Part shown: positions 1-8,289 of the stretch, piece by piece
Position numbering within the stretch: position 1 is the first letter of the stretch
Layout: every line of letters starts with the position of its first letter
NCBI GenBank assembly: GCA_023423975.1
Contig: JAFAEO010000066.1
Location: 1 to 64,000 of the forward strand
Length of the DNA stretch: 64,000 nt
Source of the DNA: Pseudomonadota bacterium
Lineage (GTDB): Bacteria > Pseudomonadota > Gammaproteobacteria > Burkholderiales > Burkholderiaceae_B
Direction of reading: 5' to 3'
Translations under genes and position numbers: made by a program
Notes under the pieces: generated by a model
The model's database searches: none
What the model was told of the DNA's origin: nothing
What the model saw: only the letters and a program-made list of their open reading frames with translations

Positions 1-126
1 GGTGTTCTGTGATTTGCTTTATCGCTTCGAGTTTGAATTCTTCCGTAAATCGGACCTTGCTCATAATAATCTCCATCTGTGAGTATTATGAGGCTTAAAA
101 GTGTCTAGTAAACCCTGGCCGATTCA
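1..126 (-). mobile_element. IS3-family insertion sequence, left end (partial)
   Basis: The complement of positions 64 to 1 encodes the first 21 residues of an IS3-type OrfA (starting MSKVRFTEEFKLEAIKQ), the usual start of the helix-turn-helix subunit of these transposases. Reading inward from 126 on the minus strand, the end begins TGAATCGGCCAGGGTTTACT, with the 5'-TG typical of IS3 terminal repeats, about 60 bases before the orfA start. The element continues outside the window, so its other end, orfB and target duplication cannot be seen. The terminus lies 7 bases from the stop codon of the Bug gene on its right. Assignment to the IS3 family is confident; the exact terminus is inferred. Confidence 0.7.
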
Positions 127-133
127 GAAAAAG

Positions 134-1099
134 TTATTTCTCAATACCGAGATTGGTGACCAGATTCATGAAAAACTCATTGTCGCGCTCCATGATTGCT
201 TTAAATTTTGTATTGTCAGCATAGACAAAGCCTAGATTCATTGCCCGTAATGATTTCTGAAAATCAGGTTCCTGAACCGTTGTTGCTACTATTTTTTTCA
301 ACTGGCTGACGGTCTCTTCGGGCAGACCCTTTGGGCCCATGATTCCACGCCAGGTTCCGATCGAAAGGTCAATTCCTTTCTCTTTCAATGTAGGAACTGT
401 ATCAAATTCTGCGACACGCTGGTCAGCCATCACTGCCAGCATTCTCAAGTCTCCCGATTTGAGATGCTGGGCTACTTCACCAGGGCTAGCGGCGATCGCA
501 TCCAACTGGTTGCCTAACAAGGCTGTGATTGCAGGTCCCGCTCCCTGATATGGGACACGATTGAATTTTGCTTTGGCCTTTTCCTCGAGGGCGGCGGCGG
601 CCAGATCGTATATGGTCCCATTTCCAGATGTTCCCATTGCGAGAATGCCTGAGCGCGATTTCGCATCAGCGATGAGTTGTTCGATAGTTTTGTATGCCGA
701 ATCGGCTCTTACGATTACTGCGGCCGGATCTGCGTTCAATTGGGCGATAGGAATAATATCGTTATATGTATGGTTAAACAGATTCAAGTGCGGCAATATT
801 GTCATTTCCACCGTAACGACCCCCAGGGTATATCCGTCGGGTTTGGCGTTCATCATGTAGTTCCAGCCAATAGCACCACCAGCGCCCGGCTTGTTCATAA
901 CCACCATACCGTCGGGAATGTGCTTTTGAGCTGCTTTGGCAAAAGCACGGGCTACGGCATCTGTTCCGCCGCCTACTGAAAATGGAACTATCAACTGAAC
1001 GGCATGTTCAGGATATTTCTTAGCAAAAACTATTGGGGCTATAAGGATAGCGGAGCAGGTGAGAAGAGCAGCCATAAATCCACGAAGTTTATTTTTCAT
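134..1099 (-). CDS. Bug/TctC-family periplasmic solute-binding protein
   Basis: This 321-residue protein has a Sec signal peptide (about residues 1-26, ending VFA) followed by a complete TctC-type binding domain. Family marks are the IVPFSVGGGTD stretch near residue 40, NKPGAGGA near residue 70, KPDGYTL near residue 88 and the RVPYQGAGPA loop in the second lobe. Bug proteins bind carboxylates or other small organic anions in the periplasm, usually without linked permease genes, as here. It follows the TauD-type dioxygenase on the same strand and probably serves the same substrate, which is unknown. The stop codon is almost at the IS3 end, but the length is normal, so the gene looks intact. 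Confidence 0.9.
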   Translation of the reverse strand: MKNKLRGFMAALLTCSAILIAPIVFAKKYPEHAVQLIVPFSVGGGTDAVARAFAKAAQKHIPDGMVVMNKPGAGGAIGWNYMMNAKPDGYTLGVVTVEMTILPHLNLFNHTYNDIIPIAQLNADPAAVIVRADSAYKTIEQLIADAKSRSGILAMGTSGNGTIYDLAAAALEEKAKAKFNRVPYQGAGPAITALLGNQLDAIAASPGEVAQHLKSGDLRMLAVMADQRVAEFDTVPTLKEKGIDLSIGTWRGIMGPKGLPEETVSQLKKIVATTVQEPDFQKSLRAMNLGFVYADNTKFKAIMERDNEFFMNLVTNLGIEK

Positions 1100-1200
1100 T
1101 CAATGTCTCCAATAATTTATCAATTGTTATCAGGTAGGTAGGCCAAGGATTCCGTTATTGGGAATCAAAGACCTTCCGATGAATCATGTTGAAATTCACC

Positions 1201-1470
1201 TTAGGCAGGGTTGAAGTTAGTCCACGGGATAGCTCTGTCATCGGGTAAGGTAACTACTGCGATGGAGGTTGCTGATCGTGGTGTAAAAAACTGTTTGTCC
1301 CGGATATTCTTCGGAGCAAGTCCATTGCTCTGAAAGGTATGCGCAAGCACCGCTTCGCTCCGGGTCCACGTTGCAATGCATGGGTAAAAGGTCTTCTGAC
1401 ATACCCGCATTTTTAAAGTGTGTGCAATCGCAAGTCTGGTTCCGTTAGTGCCTCCCTTCAACAGTGTCAT
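1201..1470 (-). other. Uncertain 89-codon reading frame between dioxygenase and Bug genes
   Basis: The roughly 490-base stretch between the Bug gene and the dioxygenase carries one same-strand frame of 89 codons. Its translation has no clear domain. The pattern around TWTRSEAVLAHTF followed by PDDRAIPWTNF vaguely recalls the C-terminus of CaiB/BaiF CoA-transferases, and the frame stays open for some 30 codons upstream of the first ATG. It may be the decayed tail of such a gene or chance. I would not treat it as a working gene. Confidence 0.2.
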
Positions 1471-1593
1471 ACGCTCTTTAACGTAAATCTCATCATTTCC
1501 CCCTGGGACGAGGCGCTCAAGGTAGTCCGCCCACTAACATGCATCTTCCGCATGAAGATGATTCGAAAACTCATGGTAGGGGCGGGGTTTTGC

Positions 1594-2526
1594 TTATGCA
1601 GGGATGGTGGCATTGGCCAATTTTGAATAGGGGCCGAGTACCGGTCCCTTTCCAGCTACGGTGGTACGCCGGAATACGCGGCGATATCGCGTCATATCAT
1701 ATGCTTCGGCTTTGTGCAGCGTTGAACGGTTATCCCATATCACAAGATCCCCTTTGCGCCATTTATGAAAATAGCAAAAATCAGGGTTTGAAATATGCTC
1801 GATTAATTTTTTATGCAGTTTCTCGCCGTCATCAAGAGCCATGCCGCTTACTTCATTCCCGGCATTGGCTGTGATATACAAAGAGCGACAACCTCCTTTA
1901 TCAGGATGCAAGCGAACCAGGGGATGACTGACCGGCGGTACTGCCTCTTTCTCGTGCCTAGAAAGTGGCGGTAGCGATGGAAACAGTCTGCGTCCGAAAT
2001 CATAAGAATGCACCATGTGCAGGGGTTCTATTGTTTGTTTCAGCTCCGTCGGCAGCGCTTCATATGCCGAAACCATATTGGAAAATCCTGTGCGTCCACC
2101 AACTGCTTCGTCTGGCAAAACCTCAATCGCATACAAAAGAGAAGCATATGCAGGAATGTAACGATACGAGCTATCGGTATGCCAACGAGCATTGACCTTC
2201 TGGAAAACGACTCGATGGTCATCTTCAGGCAGACTATTGCCATCCGAAGATACATTCGCCACGTTATATACGGTGGGTGCTGCGATGGTTTTATCTTCTT
2301 CCGGAAACTCTTCCAGTGGCCCCCATTGTTTTGAAAATTCTAGCTGCTGTGCCTCTGTCAAAGATTGATCCCGGATGCAGATAACGCCATACCGATTCAA
2401 GAGGTCTTTCAATTTTTCAATTGTTACCTGGTTCACGGGCTTAGAGAGGTGCAAGCCAACCACTTCAGCGCCCATAGCAGAACTGAGTGGCGTTACATCA
2501 AAGTTGTCTACTTGTATTTCATTCAT
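1594..2526 (-). CDS. TauD/TfdA-family Fe(II)/2-oxoglutarate dioxygenase
   Basis: This 310-residue protein belongs to the TauD/TfdA family, which hydroxylates substrates such as taurine, alkyl sulfates or phenoxyacetates using 2-oxoglutarate and O2. The iron-binding facial triad is visible as H116 and D118 in WHTDSSY and H271 in WDNRSTLH, and the RVFRRTTVAG segment near residue 285 supplies the 2-oxoglutarate-binding arginine. The closing WDNR..H..R motif is intact. It is divergent from a LysR gene that probably controls it, and a Bug binding protein follows on the same strand. The substrate cannot be named from sequence. Confidence 0.88.
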   Translation of the reverse strand: MNEIQVDNFDVTPLSSAMGAEVVGLHLSKPVNQVTIEKLKDLLNRYGVICIRDQSLTEAQQLEFSKQWGPLEEFPEEDKTIAAPTVYNVANVSSDGNSLPEDDHRVVFQKVNARWHTDSSYRYIPAYASLLYAIEVLPDEAVGGRTGFSNMVSAYEALPTELKQTIEPLHMVHSYDFGRRLFPSLPPLSRHEKEAVPPVSHPLVRLHPDKGGCRSLYITANAGNEVSGMALDDGEKLHKKLIEHISNPDFCYFHKWRKGDLVIWDNRSTLHKAEAYDMTRYRRVFRRTTVAGKGPVLGPYSKLANATIPA

Positions 2527-2758
2527 TTTTTGCCTCCATTATGAGTGTGACTGGCATGTAAAAGACATACCAACGATTAAAAAAATTCATAGACTCTAAG
2601 ATTTCTTCAGAAATTTAGATTGGAAACTTCAATTGACCTTCGCTGTTGAAATGGCCTATTTCGGTGCTTTGGCGACGTAGTTCGGACATAATAAGAGACT
2701 CATCCCAATAAGTACAATATATAATTAATCAACTTTTGATAACAAAAAGGTATTGAAA
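2527..2758. promoter_or_regulatory. Divergent promoter region, dioxygenase/LysR
   Basis: This AT-rich gap of about 230 bases separates the minus-strand dioxygenase from the plus-strand LysR gene and must hold both promoters. LysR proteins usually bind a T-N11-A box in such gaps, but no single box stands out. AAAAAGG at 2744-2750 is the ribosome-binding site for the LysR start at 2759. Confidence 0.4.
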
Positions 2759-3700
2759 ATGGACTTGCGTCACATGCGCTATTTCATTGCGGTGGCCAAT
2801 GAATTGCATTTCACCAAGGCTGCTGAGACGCTGCGCATCGCACAACCGGCAATCAGCCGGCAGATAAAGGATTTGGAGGAGGAAATTGGCGCACCGCTAA
2901 TCACGCGTTCAGGACGTCGGATCGCTTTGACCCACGCTGGGCGCGTGTTTTACGATCGAGCGATGCTTGCACTTCAAGCGGCAGAATCGGCGGTGGTCGA
3001 GACACAGCGCGCGCAACGCGGAGAAATAGGCTCTATTGCTGTCGGTTTTTTCGAACAGTCAGCTTACACGCTACTCCCTCCGATATTGCGTTCTTACCGG
3101 TCCAAATTTCCGGGTGTCGACATCCAGTTGCGCTTGTTTACCGTTACGCAGCAGGCACGAGCATTGCTTAGCGGAGATACTGATGTAGCATTGGTTCGGA
3201 CGATTAAGAATTTCGATCAGTCTGCCAAGGTCTTGGCCGATTTCGATAGTCACATGTTATACCGAGAGAAATTTGTAATGGCAATTCCGGAAACCCATCA
3301 TTTTAGTAAGCGAGAAAGTGTGTCCCTTTCTGCCTGTAAGCACGAAATGTTTGTCGGATATGCCAGGACGATGGCGCCAGACTTTCACGCGATGGTGATG
3401 AAAGTATGTGCCTCCCATGGCTATTCGCCCAGGATATCGCTCGAAGTTGGTCAGTCTTATACGCTTATCGGCCTGATCAGCGCAGGGACCGGCATAGCGC
3501 TGGTGCCGGCTTCAATGCAGAAAATGAAATTCGAAGGGGTTTTGTTCAAGCGACTGGCGGACGAATTACCAGATGTCGAAATCCACCTGGTCTGGCGAAA
3601 AGGGAAGATCTCACCTCTTTTGAGTGGCTTCGTAAACACGGCTACGGAGCTGACTTATGAGCATATCCGTCCTCGTGATCCGTCATTTATCATTACCTAA
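2759..3700 (+). CDS. LysR-family transcriptional regulator
   Basis: A typical LysR regulator of 313 residues. The N-terminal winged helix-turn-helix covers about residues 1-60 (MRYFIAVANELHFTKAAETL followed by the recognition helix IAQPAISRQIKDLEEEIG) and a periplasmic-binding-like effector domain follows from about residue 90. The phrasing resembles the BenM/CatM/CbnR subgroup. An in-frame TTG lies two codons upstream, but the AAGG site at 2747-2750 is 8 bases from the ATG at 2759, so I chose the ATG. It is divergent from the TauD-type dioxygenase and Bug genes, its likely targets. Confidence 0.9.
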   Translation: MDLRHMRYFIAVANELHFTKAAETLRIAQPAISRQIKDLEEEIGAPLITRSGRRIALTHAGRVFYDRAMLALQAAESAVVETQRAQRGEIGSIAVGFFEQSAYTLLPPILRSYRSKFPGVDIQLRLFTVTQQARALLSGDTDVALVRTIKNFDQSAKVLADFDSHMLYREKFVMAIPETHHFSKRESVSLSACKHEMFVGYARTMAPDFHAMVMKVCASHGYSPRISLEVGQSYTLIGLISAGTGIALVPASMQKMKFEGVLFKRLADELPDVEIHLVWRKGKISPLLSGFVNTATELTYEHIRPRDPSFIIT

Positions 3701-4200
3701 GTGCTGTTCTCTGTATCATTGACCGGTCTATATGTGCCATTAATGCGAGTGTTATTTATATTTGAATTAAAAAAACAGGTGATGCGGGCGTGGCCCAGTA
3801 GCGATTGACGGTTGCGAGGAAACAGTAATAAAACAAAAAATACCGTGTGTTTATGAAATTCAATACTTCGTTGAAATTATCTACGCTGGAATGTATCAAT
3901 AAACCTCAATTAAAAGCATCAGACTAAATATTCCAGAGCAGCAGTCGCGCTTGGAATCAGGGCCGCTTCAAAACTTTTGTCTGCGTCCCAAGGTAGGTAC
4001 AGTGTACTGGTCCTGTACCAAATCAACCCGAACTTCAAACATAAATTCGCGGACACTCGATATGCTTGGCGCCTATTCGAGACATGTCAATACTCATACG
4101 ACTAGTCTGTACTTAGGCATTGAGAAGAAAGCGATGGGTTTTTAATTAAAAAAGCAACTTGGGCTCGAAAGCATATAGACCTCAAGCCGGGCATTTGAAA
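3701..4200. other. AT-rich stretch without a recognisable gene
   Basis: About 500 bases with lower GC than the surroundings. A 64-codon plus-strand frame near 3951-4145 has no recognisable domain, no good ribosome-binding site and unusual composition. I see no terminator, repeat or RNA gene. Together with the broken DUF202 genes next to it, this suggests a decayed region. Confidence 0.4.
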
Positions 4201-4856
4201 TTAAAAGGCATTAAGGCGATTTAGAACTAAGAAAAATACACTACTAGGCGATGCGAAGAGTCCCATCAATGTGATTTCCTTTATCGATTCAATAGGTAAC
4301 TTTATTGGCCTCTCATTGAACGCTAGTCGGTAATATCGATTGAGGCCATACAAGTAGGTTGTAATGGTGGCAAGAATGAGAATTACGGTTAAAACTGATA
4401 AAAAAATAGTCGAATTCGTATAGGTAGATTTCATCGTAACAATGCAGTTAAGCAATAAAACTGCTGCAGTGCGTCTCCACGCAAGAGATGTACGTTCTGG
4501 CTGCAGGCCTGGATCTTTTGACATTTGAAATTTTTGCTTTTCAAAGAAGGAAACTATAAGAAGTGCAACAAGAGTAATGCTGGCTACCATTCCCGCACAA
4601 GCTAATACTCCTAGCAATGGAGATTGAGGTAATGTTTTTTTTGAACCTCATAGCCAGCTCAACATGTCTCCAATGAGCATACGCTACAACGAATAATGAC
4701 GGGGAAAGCATGCAGAGGCCAACCGCAATAGTGAAAATAATCTGTTCTGAGGCGAAGTTTTGTGAAAATTGGTCCAGTAGTACACCTGCTGCCAATATTG
4801 CCAGCGCTGTTCGAACCCAAGCTAAAAAGGTATCGTGCTGCTTTACTGTCTGCCAC
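4201..4856 (-). pseudogene. Broken DUF202 pair (YidH-like + YidG-like), frameshifted and N-terminally truncated
   Basis: Two DUF202 membrane domains lie end to end. The upstream one, like E. coli YidH, reads TFLAWVRTALAILAAGVLLDQ and loses frame at a run of eight T (4635-4642; eight A on the coding strand) after the AMRFKK segment. In the next frame it continues naturally as LPQSPLLGVLACAGMVASI. That frame then runs without a stop into the YidG-like domain, whose hallmark DPGLQPERTSLAWRRT is present and which ends at 4201 with two further hydrophobic segments. The upstream domain also lacks its usual start and ANERT motif, because a TAA precedes the preserved part. The YidG-like part alone could still start at the ATG of MSKDPGLQ. 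Confidence 0.7.
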
Positions 4857-5002
4857 CTATCTTAAAAATGCAATAAACCAAGCGTATATTGTCTTCATCG
4901 TCAGTTGCCGATGTCGTTCTCATGAGCGCGTTGTCGTCGGCGCGATCAATATATTGCCAAGGGCGAGATACGCCCGGCACGCCTATGAAGCGAGAGATGA
5001 AA

Positions 5003-6193
5003 ATGGTCTATAAGCTGCCGGAGTCGACCGACGCGGTTCAGGGAAAGCTTGGTGGAAGCGCCCTGGTTGCGGCAACCAAAATCGCGATAAAAAGGTTTGC
5101 AAAAAATGCAGAGAAAACCACCAGGAAAGCCGTTTTCTCTGTGCTGGGTTTGTCCTCTGGAGTCAGGCAGGAAATATCGGTTACTGCGTTGCATGGCATC
5201 TCCAGGATTATTGTCATCCGTCCTAATTACCGCATTGGCAATGCGATTCTTAGCACCGCCATTATTGCTCCGCTGCAGGAGCGGTTTCCTGGCGCGCAGA
5301 TTGACTTTCTTGTGACAGACAAGACAGCGGCGTTGTTTGTGAATCTGCCTGTTGAGGATGTGGTTGGAATGCCCAGATCTGCGATGCGGCAGCCGTGGCT
5401 TGCGTTGTCCATGGTGCGCGAATTGCGGGCAAAACGCTACGATCTGGCGGTGCAACTGGCCCCCAGTTCATTGAGTGGCCTGCTCATTTCAACGATGGTC
5501 GGTGCCCGCTACGTCATAGGTAAACCAAAGAACGATGCAGCCTGGTATGACATCAAAGTCAAGGATCCCATTATTCATGCTTATGATGCAGGCCCTGCAT
5601 TCTCGCGTGCGCTGGGAACGGCAGGTCCTGTCAGTACTCAACTCGTTATATCCAATGAGGAAATGACAGAGGCGCTTGGCCAATTGCAGGCGTTGGGCCT
5701 GCAGCCGGGCGGTGACGGTAGAGCGGAGTCGTTCGTTGCCGTTTTTGTGGGTGGTCATGCAGACAAAATCTGCCCCCTGTCTTTCTGGCTGGCGTTGATA
5801 AGAGACCTGAATGAAACAGGAAAGCGGTTCGTTGTTTTTGTCGGCCCTGAAGAAAGCGTGATGATTCCTCATTTGCAGCAGGCGCTGGAATCATTGCCGC
5901 AAGGCGTGCTTTGCCCACCTAAGCCACTCAGAATATTTGCCGCCATGTTGGCTCAGGCGCGCCTTATGGTGACGCCGGATTCAGGACCAATGCATATGGC
6001 GGCGGCCCTGGGCGTACCAGTGGTGACGATGGTGCAGACACAGAAGTCACTAGCGTTTATTCCGCCCGGTGCCGGCTCGCAGGTCGTTTTGGATCTCAAT
6101 GTGTCCCAGACGCTTGTGGCAGTGGAGCGATACTATTATGAAAATGACAGTTGTGCATTTTTCGATTCAGACCGGTATGCGCAGGCAGCCTGA
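5003..6193 (+). CDS. Glycosyltransferase family 9 (heptosyltransferase-like)
   Basis: The protein resembles ADP-heptose:LPS heptosyltransferases (GT9), cytoplasmic-face enzymes that add sugars to the lipopolysaccharide core. A first Rossmann domain begins with RIIVIRPNYRIGNAILSTAI, and the nucleotide-sugar-binding domain carries the GT9 signature VTPDSGPMHMAAALGVPVV near residue 325. The open frame extends upstream to 4889, but that part has no family similarity. In-frame ATG codons at 4985, 4997 and 5003 are all possible; I prefer 5003, preceded by GAGAG. The substrate is unknown, and no other polysaccharide genes are adjacent, so it may be an accessory transferase. Confidence 0.8.
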   Translation: MVYKLPESTDAVQGKLGGSALVAATKIAIKRFAKNAEKTTRKAVFSVLGLSSGVRQEISVTALHGISRIIVIRPNYRIGNAILSTAIIAPLQERFPGAQIDFLVTDKTAALFVNLPVEDVVGMPRSAMRQPWLALSMVRELRAKRYDLAVQLAPSSLSGLLISTMVGARYVIGKPKNDAAWYDIKVKDPIIHAYDAGPAFSRALGTAGPVSTQLVISNEEMTEALGQLQALGLQPGGDGRAESFVAVFVGGHADKICPLSFWLALIRDLNETGKRFVVFVGPEESVMIPHLQQALESLPQGVLCPPKPLRIFAAMLAQARLMVTPDSGPMHMAAALGVPVVTMVQTQKSLAFIPPGAGSQVVLDLNVSQTLVAVERYYYENDSCAFFDSDRYAQAA

Positions 6194-6280
6194 ATCAATT
6201 GGGTGGTCAGTAGTCTAGTCGATTTGATATCTTACTTATGTTCAAACGCCACGCCAGCAAACTGTGGTCTCGTTTATTGG

Positions 6281-7030
6281 CTATTCTTGTGGGCTGCGTT
6301 CGCTTGTCTGCCATAGCATTTCAAAAAAGTATTCCTGTGTTCGAGCAAATTCTTCGCTTTGAATCACCAAAGCAAAGTTCTCCCGGTTCGATGAGATTAA
6401 GCTCACCTTATCATCATGAATGAAGGTAGTCATCGAAAAGCAACTAAGAGAGGGGGCATAACGAAGTTCCCGAAACTTGGCTGCGTCTGTGCCCCACAAT
6501 TTTTCAATTTCTTCAGACTTTACCCGTATTACGCGTAACTCAATGCCATCTTTTATGCGTTGACGGCTAAACTTTTCGACCTCGTCCAACCCGGGTGTTT
6601 CCAGCATTTCCACCATAGAGAGGCAGGCTCGAATGATTTTGGATTCGCATTGCAATGTATTGTGTAAAACAGTGCGGATCCCTGCTTCTCCTTCATAAAG
6701 CCTGATACGAGGCCGCGCCGGAGATGCATTGTGCATGGCGTTTAGGTCTGGGATCAGGTCTTCCAGGTGTTTTAGGCGCGTTTCGAATCTTCGTAAAATG
6801 CGCTCCGGAGGTTCTGCGACTACGTGAATGCGGCCACGGCTTTCGTATTGCGTTACCAGCCCTTCTTCGGTCAGGCGCGTCAGAATGTCATAGGCCGTGG
6901 TGCGACCAATTCCTGCTCTTTTGGCCATGAGATGGACAGGACCTTCGCCCATTTCCAGAGCCGCCAGATAAAGCTTGGCTTTCTTTCCCGTGATACCTAC
7001 AGCAGATAATCGTTCTTCCAAATAGAACAT
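6281..7030 (-). CDS. TrmB-family transcriptional regulator
   Basis: A protein of about 249 residues with an N-terminal TrmB-type winged helix-turn-helix (LSAVGITGKKAKLYLAALEMG, then AKRAGIGRTTAYDILTRL) and a C-terminal phospholipase D-like effector domain of the kind found in TrmB sugar regulators. TrmB proteins are most familiar from archaea but occur in bacteria. I start it at 7030 because the ATG there follows AAGG. An upstream ATG at 7108 would add 26 unlikely residues. It is divergent from the nitrilase and binding-protein genes and is probably their regulator. Confidence 0.8.
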   Translation of the reverse strand: MFYLEERLSAVGITGKKAKLYLAALEMGEGPVHLMAKRAGIGRTTAYDILTRLTEEGLVTQYESRGRIHVVAEPPERILRRFETRLKHLEDLIPDLNAMHNASPARPRIRLYEGEAGIRTVLHNTLQCESKIIRACLSMVEMLETPGLDEVEKFSRQRIKDGIELRVIRVKSEEIEKLWGTDAAKFRELRYAPSLSCFSMTTFIHDDKVSLISSNRENFALVIQSEEFARTQEYFFEMLWQTSERSPQE

Positions 7031-7108
7031 GATGGCAACCTTATATGTCAATTTTCTAATATTTGAGAGCGCCGTGCAGTCAGTTCTCTGCCAGAGTAAT
7101 CGCGGCAA

Positions 7109-7328
7109 TTAACCTCAATGATAGCGCAAATGTAATTTTTAAAGTGTCAATTTTTATCGACACCACTATGCTATGTAGATGGTGTTTTCGATTTTTTGTT
7201 TTTTATATCGTTGATAAATAAAGAAAAAATATTCATTTATTGTTTTTTGTTTATGGCTTTGTTGTCGACACTATTTTTTCGACTGTGATTCGGCGATAGA
7301 ATGAATCTTTCACAGGGAGGCTTGAAAC
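7109..7328. promoter_or_regulatory. TrmB/nitrilase intergenic region with GACAC motifs
   Basis: This very AT-rich gap contains GTGTC at 7144-7148 facing GACAC at 7159-7163 with 10 bases between. A second TGTCGACA palindrome lies at 7263-7270, about 55 bases before the nitrilase start. These are candidate operator sites for the adjacent TrmB protein. GGGAGG at 7315-7320 is a strong ribosome-binding site for the nitrilase. Confidence 0.4.
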
Positions 7329-8258
7329 ATGCAATACAAAGCTGCGGTAGTCCAGGCAGGTTCTATTCCATTTGACAGCAACAAAAGCGTAGACAAGGCA
7401 TGCGAACTTATTGCCGAAGCAAGCGACGCCGGGGCCACGCTTGTTGTTTTTCCTGAGGCATTCATATCCGGTTATCCCAAGGGTTGTCACTTTGGCGCTC
7501 CGGTCGGTTATCGGACTCCCGAGGGACGAAACGACTATCTGAATTATCAGATGGGCTCGATTCCTGTTCCGGGCCTAGAAACAGTACGACTTGGGGACGC
7601 GGCGCGTGAGGCCGGTACCTATGTTGTTATCGGGGTGATAGAACGTGGTGAAAGCACGCTCTATTGCACTGTGCTTTTTTTTAGTCCGGACGGACAGCTT
7701 ATGGGCAAGCATCGAAAGCTAATGCCGACAGCGGCTGAAAGATTGATATGGGGTTTTGGCGACGGCTCTACCTTGCCAGTCTTTTCTACCGAGTTGGGCA
7801 ATATTGGATCAATCATATGCTGGGAAAATTATATGCCTGCAATGCGTCTTGCCATGTACGGAAAGGGAATAAGTATTTATTGTGCACCAACAGCCGATGA
7901 TCGTGAAACATGGATAGCAAGCATGCAGCATATTGCAATGGAAGGGCGCTGCTTTGTTCTGTCGGCGTGTCAACATATTGCGCGTGGTGCATACGGGGAC
8001 GCTTATCGCTGTGCACTGGGTGACGATCCAGAGACGGTACTGCTTCAGGGACGTAGCGTTATTGTTAGTCCATTGGGCAAGATACTGGCAGGGCCTTATA
8101 CGGATGGCGAAACAATACTTTATGCCGATATTGATTTGGAGGAAATAGTCCGAGGCAAATATGATTTTGACGTTACGGGCCATTATGCTCGCCCCGATAT
8201 TTTCAGCTTGTCTGTCAACGAAAGTCCAATGCAAGCCGTTCGGTATACAGACAAATAA
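7329..8258 (+). CDS. Nitrilase (aliphatic/aryl nitrilase type)
   Basis: A 309-residue carbon-nitrogen hydrolase of the true nitrilase branch, which converts nitriles to carboxylic acids and ammonia. The catalytic triad is visible: E43 in VVFPEAFISGYP, K130 in GKHRKLMPT and C164 in ICWENYMP. The CWENYMP motif separates nitrilases from amidases of the same fold. The start is set by GGGAGG eight bases upstream. A LivK-like binding protein follows 31 bases later on the same strand and may capture the substrate or a related compound. A divergent TrmB gene probably regulates the unit. Confidence 0.9.
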   Translation: MQYKAAVVQAGSIPFDSNKSVDKACELIAEASDAGATLVVFPEAFISGYPKGCHFGAPVGYRTPEGRNDYLNYQMGSIPVPGLETVRLGDAAREAGTYVVIGVIERGESTLYCTVLFFSPDGQLMGKHRKLMPTAAERLIWGFGDGSTLPVFSTELGNIGSIICWENYMPAMRLAMYGKGISIYCAPTADDRETWIASMQHIAMEGRCFVLSACQHIARGAYGDAYRCALGDDPETVLLQGRSVIVSPLGKILAGPYTDGETILYADIDLEEIVRGKYDFDVTGHYARPDIFSLSVNESPMQAVRYTDK

Positions 8259-8289
8259 CACAAGTAGCCATTAAAACGAGACAAAGATT

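Noticed and set aside
3951..4145. 64-codon plus-strand frame
   Set aside because: No domain, no ribosome-binding site and atypical composition; probably chance in decayed DNA.
7809..8261. 150-codon minus-strand frame opposite the nitrilase
   Set aside because: It lies wholly on the opposite strand of a gene with an intact catalytic triad, and its translation has no family pattern.
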